NCBI GenBank assembly: GCA_019745415.1
Contig: JAIETF010000026.1
Location: 124,001 to 188,000 of the forward strand
Direction of reading: 5' to 3'
From: Candidatus Obscuribacterales bacterium
GTDB taxonomy: Bacteria > Cyanobacteriota > Vampirovibrionia > Obscuribacterales > Obscuribacteraceae
Length of the DNA: 64,000 bases
Each line of letters starts with the position of its first letter. Position 1 is the first letter of the stretch. A program made the translations under genes and the position numbers. The notes below the pieces were generated by a model. That model did no database searches and was not told the origin of the DNA. It saw only the letters and a list, made by a program, of their open reading frames with translations. This document shows, piece by piece, positions 25,448-33,787 of this stretch.

Positions 25448-27028
25448 TTAGTCGAGCTTAGTATCCCAGGGCAACTTTACCCAAGGGCTGGTTGGTAAAT
25501 GCAAAAGACGAACCAGTGCTTCATCGGTTTTTTCCCGACCGTTCTCATATTCGGTCTTACTCCAAAAATTCCGCCCCACCAAATATTCTTCGCCCAATTG
25601 CTGCCAACTGGTGTAATTAGCTTGCAGCTTTCTGGCATAGGGCATCATCATGCTGTAGCACTCGTCTTCAGTCAAAAAACCGACATCATAACCCCAGCGA
25701 ATCAAACAAATATTGCGGCACAGATCCCAAGCCATCAGACCTCTATCGCCAAACTGCTTGCCATATGCTTCAACAAGCTCTACGCGATTACTTGCTTCCT
25801 CAGCATCTCTATCCAGAATAGTTTCTTGCAAGGTAAGCTTTTGACCTTGCTTACTGTCCAGCATTCTTTTAATCCGAAACCAACTTCGATTGTGCCCGCC
25901 TGTTTCTTGTTGTTTCAGGGTATCAAGCAAGTCTTGGCGAGAATGTATCCCCCACCAGGAAACCAATCTACTCTTCTCCGCTTCCGAATGTTCCGGCGAA
26001 GGAATGCCTCCACGCAGAGAATGTAAGCCCCTGCGGTTCTGAGAGAACAAAATCGCCGAACAAGCTATAGCCCATTGATACTTCTTTTCTTTAGGCGCGT
26101 GCTCGAAATCATACTTCCTTTCTTGTACTACTTTGAGCCACTTTTCACTACTCTTAGCCCCATCAGAAAGCTGCTTTTGTTTAGCAAGGTCTATCGAGCG
26201 CAACAAGGCTTGGGCGGCTTGGTCAAAATCTTCCATGTCTAAACGGGCTCTACCAAGCCAATAATAGTAATGACCGTCTCTGCCGTCATTTTGTTTAATC
26301 GCCTCGGCAAAATCGAGCGCTGCTTTGTCTGGTTGATAGACGTCTAAAAAATGTCTGCCGCGATAGCAGTAATAAACGGCTTTCCTATCGGTTACTGAAA
26401 TCGCCTTGGCATAATCGGCTAAAGCCTCACTTTCTCGATGCAAGGCAGCCAGAGCGTCAGCACGCTCAGCATAAGCCGAAGCAAAGCTTGGGTCTTTGCT
26501 TATGGCCACACTAGCGTCTTTGATTGATTTCTCCCATTCTTTCTTTTGATTATAGGCTCTGGCCCGACAGAGCCAATGCACTGGCCCCGGCCCCAGCAAC
26601 ATAGCCACGCTATAGTCTGTAATAGCTTTGTCGTAAAGACCTAAGCTTGAATAAGCATTACCCCTGTCATGATAAGCCACTTCCAGTTGGGGATTTTTGC
26701 TTAGAGCCTTCGAAAAGAAATCAACCGCCTCTTTATTGCGACTCTCAAGAAGACAGAGTTCGGCTTTGCAAAATTCGGCTTCTGCACTATTAGGGTCTTT
26801 CGAAATAATATCGTGATAAATTCTTCGCGCCTTTTCAGGATCACCGCCTTCGCTTGCCCCTATGGCTTCATTGACCTGAGGTCTATAAATCTCGGGCGTC
26901 AAAGAAGGAGGCGGCATCGTCACTACAGCCGGGTCGTCTGAACCAAGAATGGAATTGGCACCGCAACCCTGCAAGCCATTGCTGAAAAGAAAAGCAAAGA
27001 CGATCAAGAAAGCCTTCTCTCTGGTCAT
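25448..27028 (-). CDS. TPR lipoprotein
   Basis: The 526-aa protein has a lipoprotein signal peptide with lipobox LQGC (Cys22), so it is probably membrane-anchored outside. Residues about 50-300 are tetratricopeptide repeats, for example GDPEKARRIYHDII, LYDKAITDYSVAML and DFDQAAQALLRSID. The C-terminal 220 residues are a helical, Trp-rich region without a recognised domain (RGLMAWDLCRNICLIRWGYD). That half contains a DUF1266-like pattern (WGIHSRQDLLDTL then AWDLCR), which is a weak match from memory. Confidence 0.8.
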   Translation of the reverse strand: MTREKAFLIVFAFLFSNGLQGCGANSILGSDDPAVVTMPPPSLTPEIYRPQVNEAIGASEGGDPEKARRIYHDIISKDPNSAEAEFCKAELCLLESRNKEAVDFFSKALSKNPQLEVAYHDRGNAYSSLGLYDKAITDYSVAMLLGPGPVHWLCRARAYNQKKEWEKSIKDASVAISKDPSFASAYAERADALAALHRESEALADYAKAISVTDRKAVYYCYRGRHFLDVYQPDKAALDFAEAIKQNDGRDGHYYYWLGRARLDMEDFDQAAQALLRSIDLAKQKQLSDGAKSSEKWLKVVQERKYDFEHAPKEKKYQWAIACSAILFSQNRRGLHSLRGGIPSPEHSEAEKSRLVSWWGIHSRQDLLDTLKQQETGGHNRSWFRIKRMLDSKQGQKLTLQETILDRDAEEASNRVELVEAYGKQFGDRGLMAWDLCRNICLIRWGYDVGFLTEDECYSMMMPYARKLQANYTSWQQLGEEYLVGRNFWSKTEYENGREKTDEALVRLLHLPTSPWVKLPWDTKLD

Positions 27029-27079
27029 GCAACACCTACCAAACTGTTTACCGCCTGCTTATAATCTGCCCAATCTGGT

Positions 27080-27091
27080 TATAACTAAGTT
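27080..27091 (+). promoter_or_regulatory. TATAAC element directly before an ATG
   Basis: TATAAC at 27080-27085 ends six bases before the ATG at 27092, and a second TATAAT lies at 27060-27065. No Shine-Dalgarno is present. This suggests a leaderless transcript for the membrane-protein gene. Confidence 0.35.
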
Positions 27092-28195
27092 ATGCATCCT
27101 GGCAAGGCGAAAATCGTGCAATCAAACGCATCGACCTTAGTGCAAAGACCTACAGATTATACCGGAGCTTCGCTCGCCGGCATGCTTGTTTTAGTCGGCG
27201 TAGCTTATTCGCTGCCTTTTGCTCTTTATCCAAGCTCGCATCAAGCCAACGGACCAACTAGCCCAGAGATACTAAATCTGCATTTCGTAGTGGCCTGGAT
27301 GGGTTTGGCGCACTTTATCTATGCCTATCGTGGGCAAGCTATTTCGCTGCTCAAAACGAAACAAAAGATATTGCCCTTTCTAAGTCTGCTTGGTCTGGGA
27401 GCAACAATACTAGTAGCATTGCGACATTGGCTGGGCTATATGTATTTTAGTTTTGCCATGTGGATTTACTTTCTGCCGCATTTCGTCAAAGCAGAACTCT
27501 TCTTTTCGCAAAAACTAAATGGCGACTCATTAGCGGAAATATCTAGCGATGCACGGGTTTATCTATTCCCGGCAATCGCCTTCACTTTCTTCACTTTCGC
27601 TTTATTTGCACCTATTGAAATTATCAGCAATCGCTGGAATGTTCTCGCGCTCGCTCTAATCACACTGGCAAGCGGTATGGCGCTTAGACTCAAAGATCAG
27701 TTGAAAGATCCGCGGCTTTCAAAATATGCTTTGCTGGCAATTTTTCTCATAGCCGAAGGCATGGTCTGGGCTACTTATCGAAAATATATGGTCTTTCAAT
27801 TTCAACAGGGCGTCTATGTTTTTCACATAGCGATGGCTAGTTTTTATCACTATTTGAGATCTTACGACTTTGCCAATCTAACTAGCCATGCCGCAACAAA
27901 GCGCTCGCTGCTAAATGCAAAAGAAAATAGCGCAGATGAACAGAAGCCTAATGAAACAAAGGCGCTCGAAGCAAAGCTGCATGAAGCAAAGCCGCAAACG
28001 ACAAAGAGTGTATCGCTGTGGCCTGGAATCGTTGCCGTCAATTTAGCGGTAATTGCTCTTGGGTATTTGCTTAGCAACGAATGGCCAGAGGCGCCCAGCA
28101 AGTACATCTTCGATGTTTCTTACTTTACCTTTTGGGTTGGGCTGCACCAATATGCAAGCGATGTTTTTAACTGGTTGAAAAAACAGCGGGCTTGA
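27092..28195 (+). CDS. multi-pass membrane protein of unknown function
   Basis: The 367-aa protein has about nine hydrophobic helices, three of them separated by short loops in the first 130 residues. A Lys/Glu/Ala-rich soluble loop (about residues 271-305, repeated KALEAKLHEAK/ETK pattern) precedes the last two helices. His residues occur in or near membrane helices (LHFVVAWMGLAHF, LRHWLGY, FHIAMASFYHYLRSYDF), which could bind haem or metal. The family is not recognised. Confidence 0.7.
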   Translation: MHPGKAKIVQSNASTLVQRPTDYTGASLAGMLVLVGVAYSLPFALYPSSHQANGPTSPEILNLHFVVAWMGLAHFIYAYRGQAISLLKTKQKILPFLSLLGLGATILVALRHWLGYMYFSFAMWIYFLPHFVKAELFFSQKLNGDSLAEISSDARVYLFPAIAFTFFTFALFAPIEIISNRWNVLALALITLASGMALRLKDQLKDPRLSKYALLAIFLIAEGMVWATYRKYMVFQFQQGVYVFHIAMASFYHYLRSYDFANLTSHAATKRSLLNAKENSADEQKPNETKALEAKLHEAKPQTTKSVSLWPGIVAVNLAVIALGYLLSNEWPEAPSKYIFDVSYFTFWVGLHQYASDVFNWLKKQRA

Positions 28196-28249
28196 TGAAG
28201 AATCAGTGAAGGACCAGCTGGACTCTAGTGCGAAATCAGAGTAAAAATC

Positions 28250-28648
28250 ATGGATACTGACCTTATAGCCAACCCTCCGGAGCAAACGAATGTGCGTAAG
28301 ACAATGATAGGTCTTAAGGTGGAGCAAGCTGAACGGTACTCGGAAACCCAAAGCACCTGTTTTCAGTTCTCCGGAGCATATCTAGGCATATTTGGTGAAA
28401 TGACCATACAACCGCCTGAAGCGCAGCTTCTTGATTTTATCGGTGACACTATTACCGCCTATGACGATGATGACCCAGCTTGCGTTGAGATTAGATTCAA
28501 TTCCGGTAAGATTCTCTACTTCAATATTCTAGGAAGCAAAGACGATCCTGCACCAGAGCGAATCATTTACTCCAATCTTAATACCTCGCCGCCTCTTCCG
28601 ATTGTAGTTGCTCAAATATCCGACTTCAATGTACCGGATGAAAGATAG
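28250..28648 (+). CDS. small protein of unknown function
   Basis: The 132-aa soluble protein has no signal peptide or metal motif. It looks like a single beta-rich domain with an acidic turn (AYDDDDPACVEIRF). The pattern resembles small immunity-type or DUF proteins, but I cannot place it. It sits between an orphan membrane protein and a recombinase remnant, so horizontal acquisition is possible. Confidence 0.5.
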   Translation: MDTDLIANPPEQTNVRKTMIGLKVEQAERYSETQSTCFQFSGAYLGIFGEMTIQPPEAQLLDFIGDTITAYDDDDPACVEIRFNSGKILYFNILGSKDDPAPERIIYSNLNTSPPLPIVVAQISDFNVPDER

Positions 28649-28693
28649 GATCGATTTCTATTTTGAGTCTCTTGCCACATTTGAAGGACCTCT

Positions 28694-28951
28694 TCAAAGC
28701 CCCACATCTCTACCGAAGCCTTTGAATCTCTTTGGATTTAGCTGGGTGTAGAGAACGGCATGTTGAAAATTTTTATGCCCCAATTAACTTTGAATAGCCC
28801 TAGTATCGATGCCTTCGTAAGCGAGCTGGTAGCCCTTGCCGTGACGAAGCATATGCGGGTGCACGCTGAGTTCTAGACCAGCCCCTAGACCGGCCCATTT
28901 GTTTAATGGCGTTCGTGGTGGGCTGACCCTGGCGCTCTGATAGATGAAATA
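28694..28951 (-). pseudogene. remnant of a tyrosine recombinase/phage integrase
   Basis: Reading the minus strand gives the catalytic C-terminus of a tyrosine recombinase: HPHMLRHGKGYQLAYEGIDT, then RAIQS, then an in-frame TAA at 28784-28786 where YLGH is expected, then LGHKNFQHAVLYTQLN and PKRFKGFGRDVGL ending in TGA at 28694. The HxLRH arginine and the downstream LGH block identify the family. Only the last ~85 codons align; the N-terminal part, including the first catalytic Arg, is missing or unreadable. The nonsense codon means it is inactive. The rest of the gap (28649-29081) shows no gene. Confidence 0.82.
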
Positions 28952-29081
28952 CGCCGACCAGCGAGCACATTTCAGCAAAATGCTCGCCAGAGACTTCTGA
29001 ATGCTAGCATTGCACAAATAGCTAATTGCAGTATGCTTGACTGACAAGCAATGCGGGCGTGAAAAATGCAGGAGCAAAAGC

Positions 29082-29897
29082 ATGCAGCAGCGAAAAGTAA
29101 TGCACAATCTCAGACTCTTACTTTCTTCTTTGCTTTCTTCTTTGCTTTCTATAGCGCTGAGCGGCAGTGCGCTTTGTCAAAGCAGCGAGCAGCAAAAGTT
29201 TTCACCTAACAATAAGTTGAAAGCACAAATTGAAGACGGCAGGATCTATATCAAAGATAGAAACAATACGGCGATATCGCAGTTTTTACCAGACGATTCA
29301 AACGGATTGGGCGGCAGTATCATCAACCTTGACTGGATAGACAATCAAAGATTAGGCATCGAAAGACATATCAATCCATCTCTAAACTGCCTGACCGTCA
29401 GTGATATTCAGGGCAAGACACTGAAAAGCTATCTCGGCTATAAATTTTATTGGTCGCACAATCGCAAGCATGTTGCTCATGTTGGGCAGATGATACATTT
29501 TTCGCCCTGGCCGCACAGCGAGTACATTCAGATAGACGACCAGACTGTCTATCCATCACAAGGCGCTACCTACGGAAAGGAGGCTCGCACCGTACATAGT
29601 TTTTCCGGTCCCTTTGCCTGGAGCCAAGACGATAGCAAACTCGCCGTCATTGAAGACCTAGACGGTTCCCAAAAGGGCAAGTTTTTAGTTATCATTCCAA
29701 GCCCTGCAAACAAAACAGCCAAGCTTACGAAATACAAACTAGAGAAAGAGCTGGCCAAAGAAATCGCAAAACTCAATCAAGAAGATATGAGTCTTTCTTG
29801 GACTAACTCGAATTCTGTATCTATTTCTTCGCTTTCTCACTCTTCGAAAAGCAAGGCAAAATCTCATATCTTGCCTTGCACAATCAAAGTGAACTAA
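29082..29897 (+). CDS. secreted protein of unknown function, possible beta-propeller fragment
   Basis: Start ATG 29082 has GGAG seven bases upstream; the frame is open to 29037 with no such site. The 271-aa product has a signal peptide containing a duplicated SSLLSSLLS segment. The rest alternates short strands with the pattern of WD40/TolB-like blades (SPNNKLKAQIEDGRIYIKDR; FYWSHNRKHVAHVG; AWSQDDSKLAVIEDLDG). Only about three to four blades would fit. Ser-rich and Lys-rich C-terminus. No clear family. Confidence 0.65.
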   Translation: MQQRKVMHNLRLLLSSLLSSLLSIALSGSALCQSSEQQKFSPNNKLKAQIEDGRIYIKDRNNTAISQFLPDDSNGLGGSIINLDWIDNQRLGIERHINPSLNCLTVSDIQGKTLKSYLGYKFYWSHNRKHVAHVGQMIHFSPWPHSEYIQIDDQTVYPSQGATYGKEARTVHSFSGPFAWSQDDSKLAVIEDLDGSQKGKFLVIIPSPANKTAKLTKYKLEKELAKEIAKLNQEDMSLSWTNSNSVSISSLSHSSKSKAKSHILPCTIKVN

Positions 29898-29934
29898 ATG
29901 CCTGAAGCAGCTATTTCAAGCACCTCCTTTTCTT

Positions 29935-30141
29935 TCAATAATGCCAATGGGAAGGGCTATCATGAGAACTTTCGGTCGTAAACAAACAAGCTAAAGCCTC
30001 TAGAAAGCCTCTCGGCCCGCTGATAGACATTCTCTGCATTATGTCGCGCAGACGATTGAAAATATCAATCGCTACAATCAACAGAAACACGACAAAGATT
30101 CCAAACAGCACAGAAACTGCACTGCCATGCTCGATCATCAT
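29935..30141 (-). CDS. small single-pass membrane protein
   Basis: The 68-aa ORF has a GAGGT site about eight bases before its ATG. Its one hydrophobic helix (residues about 10-28, VLFGIFVVFLLIVAI) is followed by a basic amphipathic part. It could be a real small membrane protein. A chance ORF cannot be excluded. Confidence 0.45.
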   Translation of the reverse strand: MMIEHGSAVSVLFGIFVVFLLIVAIDIFNRLRDIMQRMSISGPRGFLEALACLFTTESSHDSPSHWHY

Positions 30142-30496
30142 ATTCAGTTTACCTCGACAAATTCAACTCGATAAATGACTGCATCAAGTCCAAGACAAAC
30201 AGCCGCACGGCGACCGCATACCTAATTGTGTCTAGGATTATGTTGGGGGTACCAAGATTGAGGACTACAATCCTCTATTTATTTTCTGGAGGAATAATGC
30301 TCCGTTTAATGCAAAGTATACAGTGGGAAAATACGTAGTTATCATTAATTGTCAAGCGCCCAAAAATGTCACAGATTCAAGCTTTCAGTCATCTTTCCAG
30401 CATTTTTCAGACATCTTTCTAAGAGCCCAAAATGGTGCCTTTCAGCAAGACCGTTTTGTGGTCGAGCTGAGCAAATTATTGAGCTTGAAAAAGCGT
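30142..30496. other. 355-base region without a clear gene; possible 13-codon ORF
   Basis: No protein gene is convincing here. A GGAGGAATA site at 30289-30296 lies directly before an ATG at 30297 that opens a 13-codon ORF (ends 30338). A GAGGA/TCCTC hairpin sits just upstream at 30259-30274. This could be a leader peptide or a decayed gene start. The region is AT-rich compared with the flanks. A 61-codon ORF from 30323 overlaps it but has no supporting features. Confidence 0.3.
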
Positions 30497-31183
30497 CTAG
30501 CGATCTAATAGCGGACTGCGCAGTTTGTGCGAACCTGTATTCTCAGATTCAGCCTGCACCTCTGCCGCTTTCTTAGCTACTCTAGAACCGCCTGCTTCAC
30601 CGACAGCCTGCAGCTGACCGAACACGCCAGTAACTATGGCAAAGGCATTTTCCAGCTGGTGTAATTTATCCATGACACCGTCATATTGGTAGACCACAGC
30701 GCTTGCGCCAATCGGTAATTCCAACTCGGGATAGTTTTTGTGAGCGAGATGGTCAACATGCAAAAGTTCCGGCGGCTGCAACAAAATCAACTCGCGCATC
30801 TGCACATCATCAAATATTTCTTTTACTGTTTCAGCGTCACTGCCCTGAATCATAAACTTACTATCGAAAAGCTCGTCTTGTACTTTGATATCCTGCATGC
30901 CGAGAGCTTTTCCAAGCTGGTGGTGCATCTTTTCTTGAAAGATAGAAAAGGCAAACTTACCACTGGCGTTGTAGGCAGCCAAGATTGTGTTGCTGGTAGG
31001 CTTCTTGCCATGTTTGGCAGTGGGCAGAAAATAGACGGTCAAACCGGTCTTACTGCAAGGAATGGACACAGAGACCAATTTTCCTTCTTCATCACCGCTA
31101 TCGGTCAAAACTTCGCCGCCTTTTTCTTCGGCAAAGTTTCTCCAGACATAGTTCCAGCCGAAGAGATCGCTGTGAAATTTCAT
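30497..31183 (-). CDS. soluble protein of unknown function
   Basis: The 228-aa protein has no signal peptide. The middle part (about residues 95-150) holds a repeated pattern, FDSKFMIQGSDAETVKEIFDDVQMRELIL, that recurs in uncharacterised bacterial proteins, but I cannot name the family. The C-terminal third is a helical, Ala/Gly-rich region. It is divergent from the TPR-caspase gene across a 187-base gap. Confidence 0.65.
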   Translation of the reverse strand: MKFHSDLFGWNYVWRNFAEEKGGEVLTDSGDEEGKLVSVSIPCSKTGLTVYFLPTAKHGKKPTSNTILAAYNASGKFAFSIFQEKMHHQLGKALGMQDIKVQDELFDSKFMIQGSDAETVKEIFDDVQMRELILLQPPELLHVDHLAHKNYPELELPIGASAVVYQYDGVMDKLHQLENAFAIVTGVFGQLQAVGEAGGSRVAKKAAEVQAESENTGSHKLRSPLLDR

Positions 31184-31370
31184 CCTTATCCCTCACTAAT
31201 ATTTCTTGTTCGCCAGAGGCAAAAGCCATTTTAGATAGGCTGACCGGCGCTTTGCAAGTAGATATAACTCATCTATATATCGCCGCCTTAACCCCGCCAA
31301 CTTTCGCTCAGCCCTAGCTGGCATTTATACTTAAGGCGCCCATTGATTGCTTTTAGAGGTCAAAAGAGAC

Positions 31371-33767
31371 ATGAAAAGTTCGGCTGAAATCAAAAGAAGA
31401 AACGCCACCAAGCTAACTCTTTCTTTGTTTCTAGGCTTGAGTCTGGCATCGCCTCTGGCTTTGCTGCAGCCCGCCGCCGCCCAATTCGACCCCAATAATT
31501 TCAATTTATCAGGCATGCTCAACTTTAAAAACGGCAACGACTGCACCGACAAGGGCAACTATGCACAGGCGCGCCAATGTTTTGAGAGCGCCATCAAAGA
31601 CTTTCAAGCCCCCGGCATGGAATTTCAAAAGGCGAAAGCCATAAATGGACTGGGCATAGCCCTTTGGCGCATGGGATTGATTAAGCAGGCAGAGAGCCGC
31701 TTTAGAGAAGCCCTGGCCTTGACCGAGCAATATAAAGGCAAAACCTGCCAAGAATACGCCGCAACCCAGAACAATCTCGCCTTAATGCTGCAATTGCAAG
31801 GCAAATTCGACGAGTCGGAGACCCTTTTTCGCAACTCGCTGGCACTATGCGAAGCCACCGGCTCGCAAAACAAAGCCGACTATCTCACCAATCTAGCCGG
31901 GCTCTTTCAAGACCAAGGCAAATTCGACCAGTCCGAAAAATACTACAAAGAAGCCCTCCAATATGGTCAAAACGACCGCGTGCAAGAAGCAATCACCTTG
32001 AACGACCTGGGCACACTCTACCGCGACATGGACCGCTATGCCGAAGCCGAACAAGTGGCCAAAAAAGCTGCTGATATTCTTAAGGCTCAGTACGGCAGCA
32101 ATCACAGCTTCTCGGCAGCAGCCACAGCTAATCTTGGGCAAATCTATGCCAGACAAGGCAGATATGACCAAGCCCTGCCCATAATGAAAGAAGCGCTCAC
32201 AGCCAAAGAGGCCTCTGTGGGTCCGGACCATCCGATGGTGGCCACCAGTCTGGTGGGACTGGCTGAAATCGACCTGCAGCAAGGAAAGCTCGATAGCGCT
32301 GAAACACTTTTAGACCGCGCCCTTTCGATTCGCAAAGATAAGCTGGGACTGGAAACACCCGACACTGCCCAAGTGCTTGAGCTCATGGGGCAGGTGAAGA
32401 TTCGCCGCGGTGCCAAAAGCGACGCTCAGAGAATCTTGCAAAAGGCGCTTGATATTAGAGAAAGCCTGCTAGGCAGCGACAACGCCCTCACTTCCAAAAC
32501 CAAAGTTCTTTTAGCTGAAGCACTGACGGCCCAAGCTAATTTTGACCAAGCCGAAAAACTGCTCAAGCAAGCTATCGACCAAGACAGCCAGAGTCTTGGC
32601 AATGATAGTGCTCGAGTAGCGATGGATCTCGACCAATTGGCGCTTTTATATAAAGCTATGAATCGCCCCGCAGACGCAAAGCAAGCCAGCGAGCGCGCCA
32701 TGGCCATCAAGGCGAAACTGCCGGGCGGCGCTAGGCTGAAGCAAAGACAAAAGTTGACCGATATCGAAAATCTCGACCTCAGTCTCGACCTGAGCCAGGC
32801 GCCGACAGCGACATCTGCCACTCCGGCTTCAACTTATCCAAGCACCCCCGCCGGCACCACTGGCACCGCTGGCAATACCAAACCCAACACCACCAATATC
32901 GCCCTTGCCACACCGCCGTCTATGCCCAACATAACGCCGACCGCAGTCTCAGCCGGCAAAGCAACGCCGCGCCCGGTCCGCGAAAAATGGGCACTGGTTA
33001 TCGGCATCAGCAATTTCAAAGACCCGGCGCTCAATCTCAAGTATTCTGCCAAAGACGCCCGCGACTTTCACGACTATCTGATTAAACGAGGCAACTTCAA
33101 ACCCGAAAACACAAAGCTCTTGATCGACGAAGAAGCCACTCGCGAAAACATTCTCGAGCTGCTCGGCGATTCTTGGTTGCCCAAGGTGGTGCAACCTGAC
33201 GACCTCGTGGTTATCTATATTTCCAGCCACGGCAGCCCTTCCGAGCTCGATGTGGGCGGCGACAACTTTCTGGTGGTCTACGACACAAAACCAACTAGCC
33301 TTTTCACCAGCGGCATTTCAATGAAACACCTCATGCCCACCATCAAAGAAAGACTAAAGAGCGACCGCGTGCTCTGCGTCTTCGATGCTTGCCACAGCGG
33401 CGCCACCAACGAAAAAGCCACCATCGACAATGGCGGCGCCAAAGGCTTGTTCTATAAAAACGCCGACAACTTTGACTCGCAGCAACTAACCCAGGGTACA
33501 GGTCAAATGGTAATTTGCTCAAGCGCCCCCGACCAAGTTTCATGGGAATCGAAGCAATACGCAAACGGTGTTTTCACCCGTCAATTGATAGACATTTTGG
33601 CAACCGACAATGCCGGCATGACCACCATCAGAAAAGCTTTCGGTCGCCTCAAAGAAAATGTTCAAGCTGAAGTTTTGCGAGACCGTGGTCGAGTGCAAAC
33701 GCCCGAATTAAAGAGCGCCTGGAACGGTGCAGACCTAAATCTAAGCATCGCCACAGCCAGCAAATAA
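31371..33767 (+). CDS. secreted TPR-caspase (metacaspase-like) protein
   Basis: Start ATG 31371 follows AGAGGTC; the frame is open back to a TTG at 31347. Signal peptide (about residues 1-38, cleavage near AAA), then about nine kinesin-light-chain-type 42-residue TPRs (about 45-440, for example QDQGKFDQSEKYYKEAL, ARQGRYDQALPIMKEAL), a Thr/Pro-rich linker (about 470-530) and a C14 caspase domain (about 538-790). The catalytic dyad is His620 (YISSHGS) and Cys674 (FDACHSG). Caspase-like enzymes cleave after Arg/Lys or Asp; specificity is not readable here. Being exported, it is unlikely to be a cytosolic suicide protease. TPRs probably bind a substrate or sensor partner. Confidence 0.95.
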   Translation: MKSSAEIKRRNATKLTLSLFLGLSLASPLALLQPAAAQFDPNNFNLSGMLNFKNGNDCTDKGNYAQARQCFESAIKDFQAPGMEFQKAKAINGLGIALWRMGLIKQAESRFREALALTEQYKGKTCQEYAATQNNLALMLQLQGKFDESETLFRNSLALCEATGSQNKADYLTNLAGLFQDQGKFDQSEKYYKEALQYGQNDRVQEAITLNDLGTLYRDMDRYAEAEQVAKKAADILKAQYGSNHSFSAAATANLGQIYARQGRYDQALPIMKEALTAKEASVGPDHPMVATSLVGLAEIDLQQGKLDSAETLLDRALSIRKDKLGLETPDTAQVLELMGQVKIRRGAKSDAQRILQKALDIRESLLGSDNALTSKTKVLLAEALTAQANFDQAEKLLKQAIDQDSQSLGNDSARVAMDLDQLALLYKAMNRPADAKQASERAMAIKAKLPGGARLKQRQKLTDIENLDLSLDLSQAPTATSATPASTYPSTPAGTTGTAGNTKPNTTNIALATPPSMPNITPTAVSAGKATPRPVREKWALVIGISNFKDPALNLKYSAKDARDFHDYLIKRGNFKPENTKLLIDEEATRENILELLGDSWLPKVVQPDDLVVIYISSHGSPSELDVGGDNFLVVYDTKPTSLFTSGISMKHLMPTIKERLKSDRVLCVFDACHSGATNEKATIDNGGAKGLFYKNADNFDSQQLTQGTGQMVICSSAPDQVSWESKQYANGVFTRQLIDILATDNAGMTTIRKAFGRLKENVQAEVLRDRGRVQTPELKSAWNGADLNLSIATASK

Positions 33768-33787
33768 GAGCATCCCAATAGCGACCA

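Noticed and set aside
28952-29107. N-terminal part of a 107-codon minus-strand frame as an intact gene
   Set aside because: Only the last ~50 codons plus the region beyond the stop align with a tyrosine recombinase. The upstream part does not look like the family, so it is not an intact gene.
30323-30508. 61-codon plus-strand ORF
   Set aside because: It overlaps the end of the minus-strand gene, has no ribosome-binding site and no family pattern.
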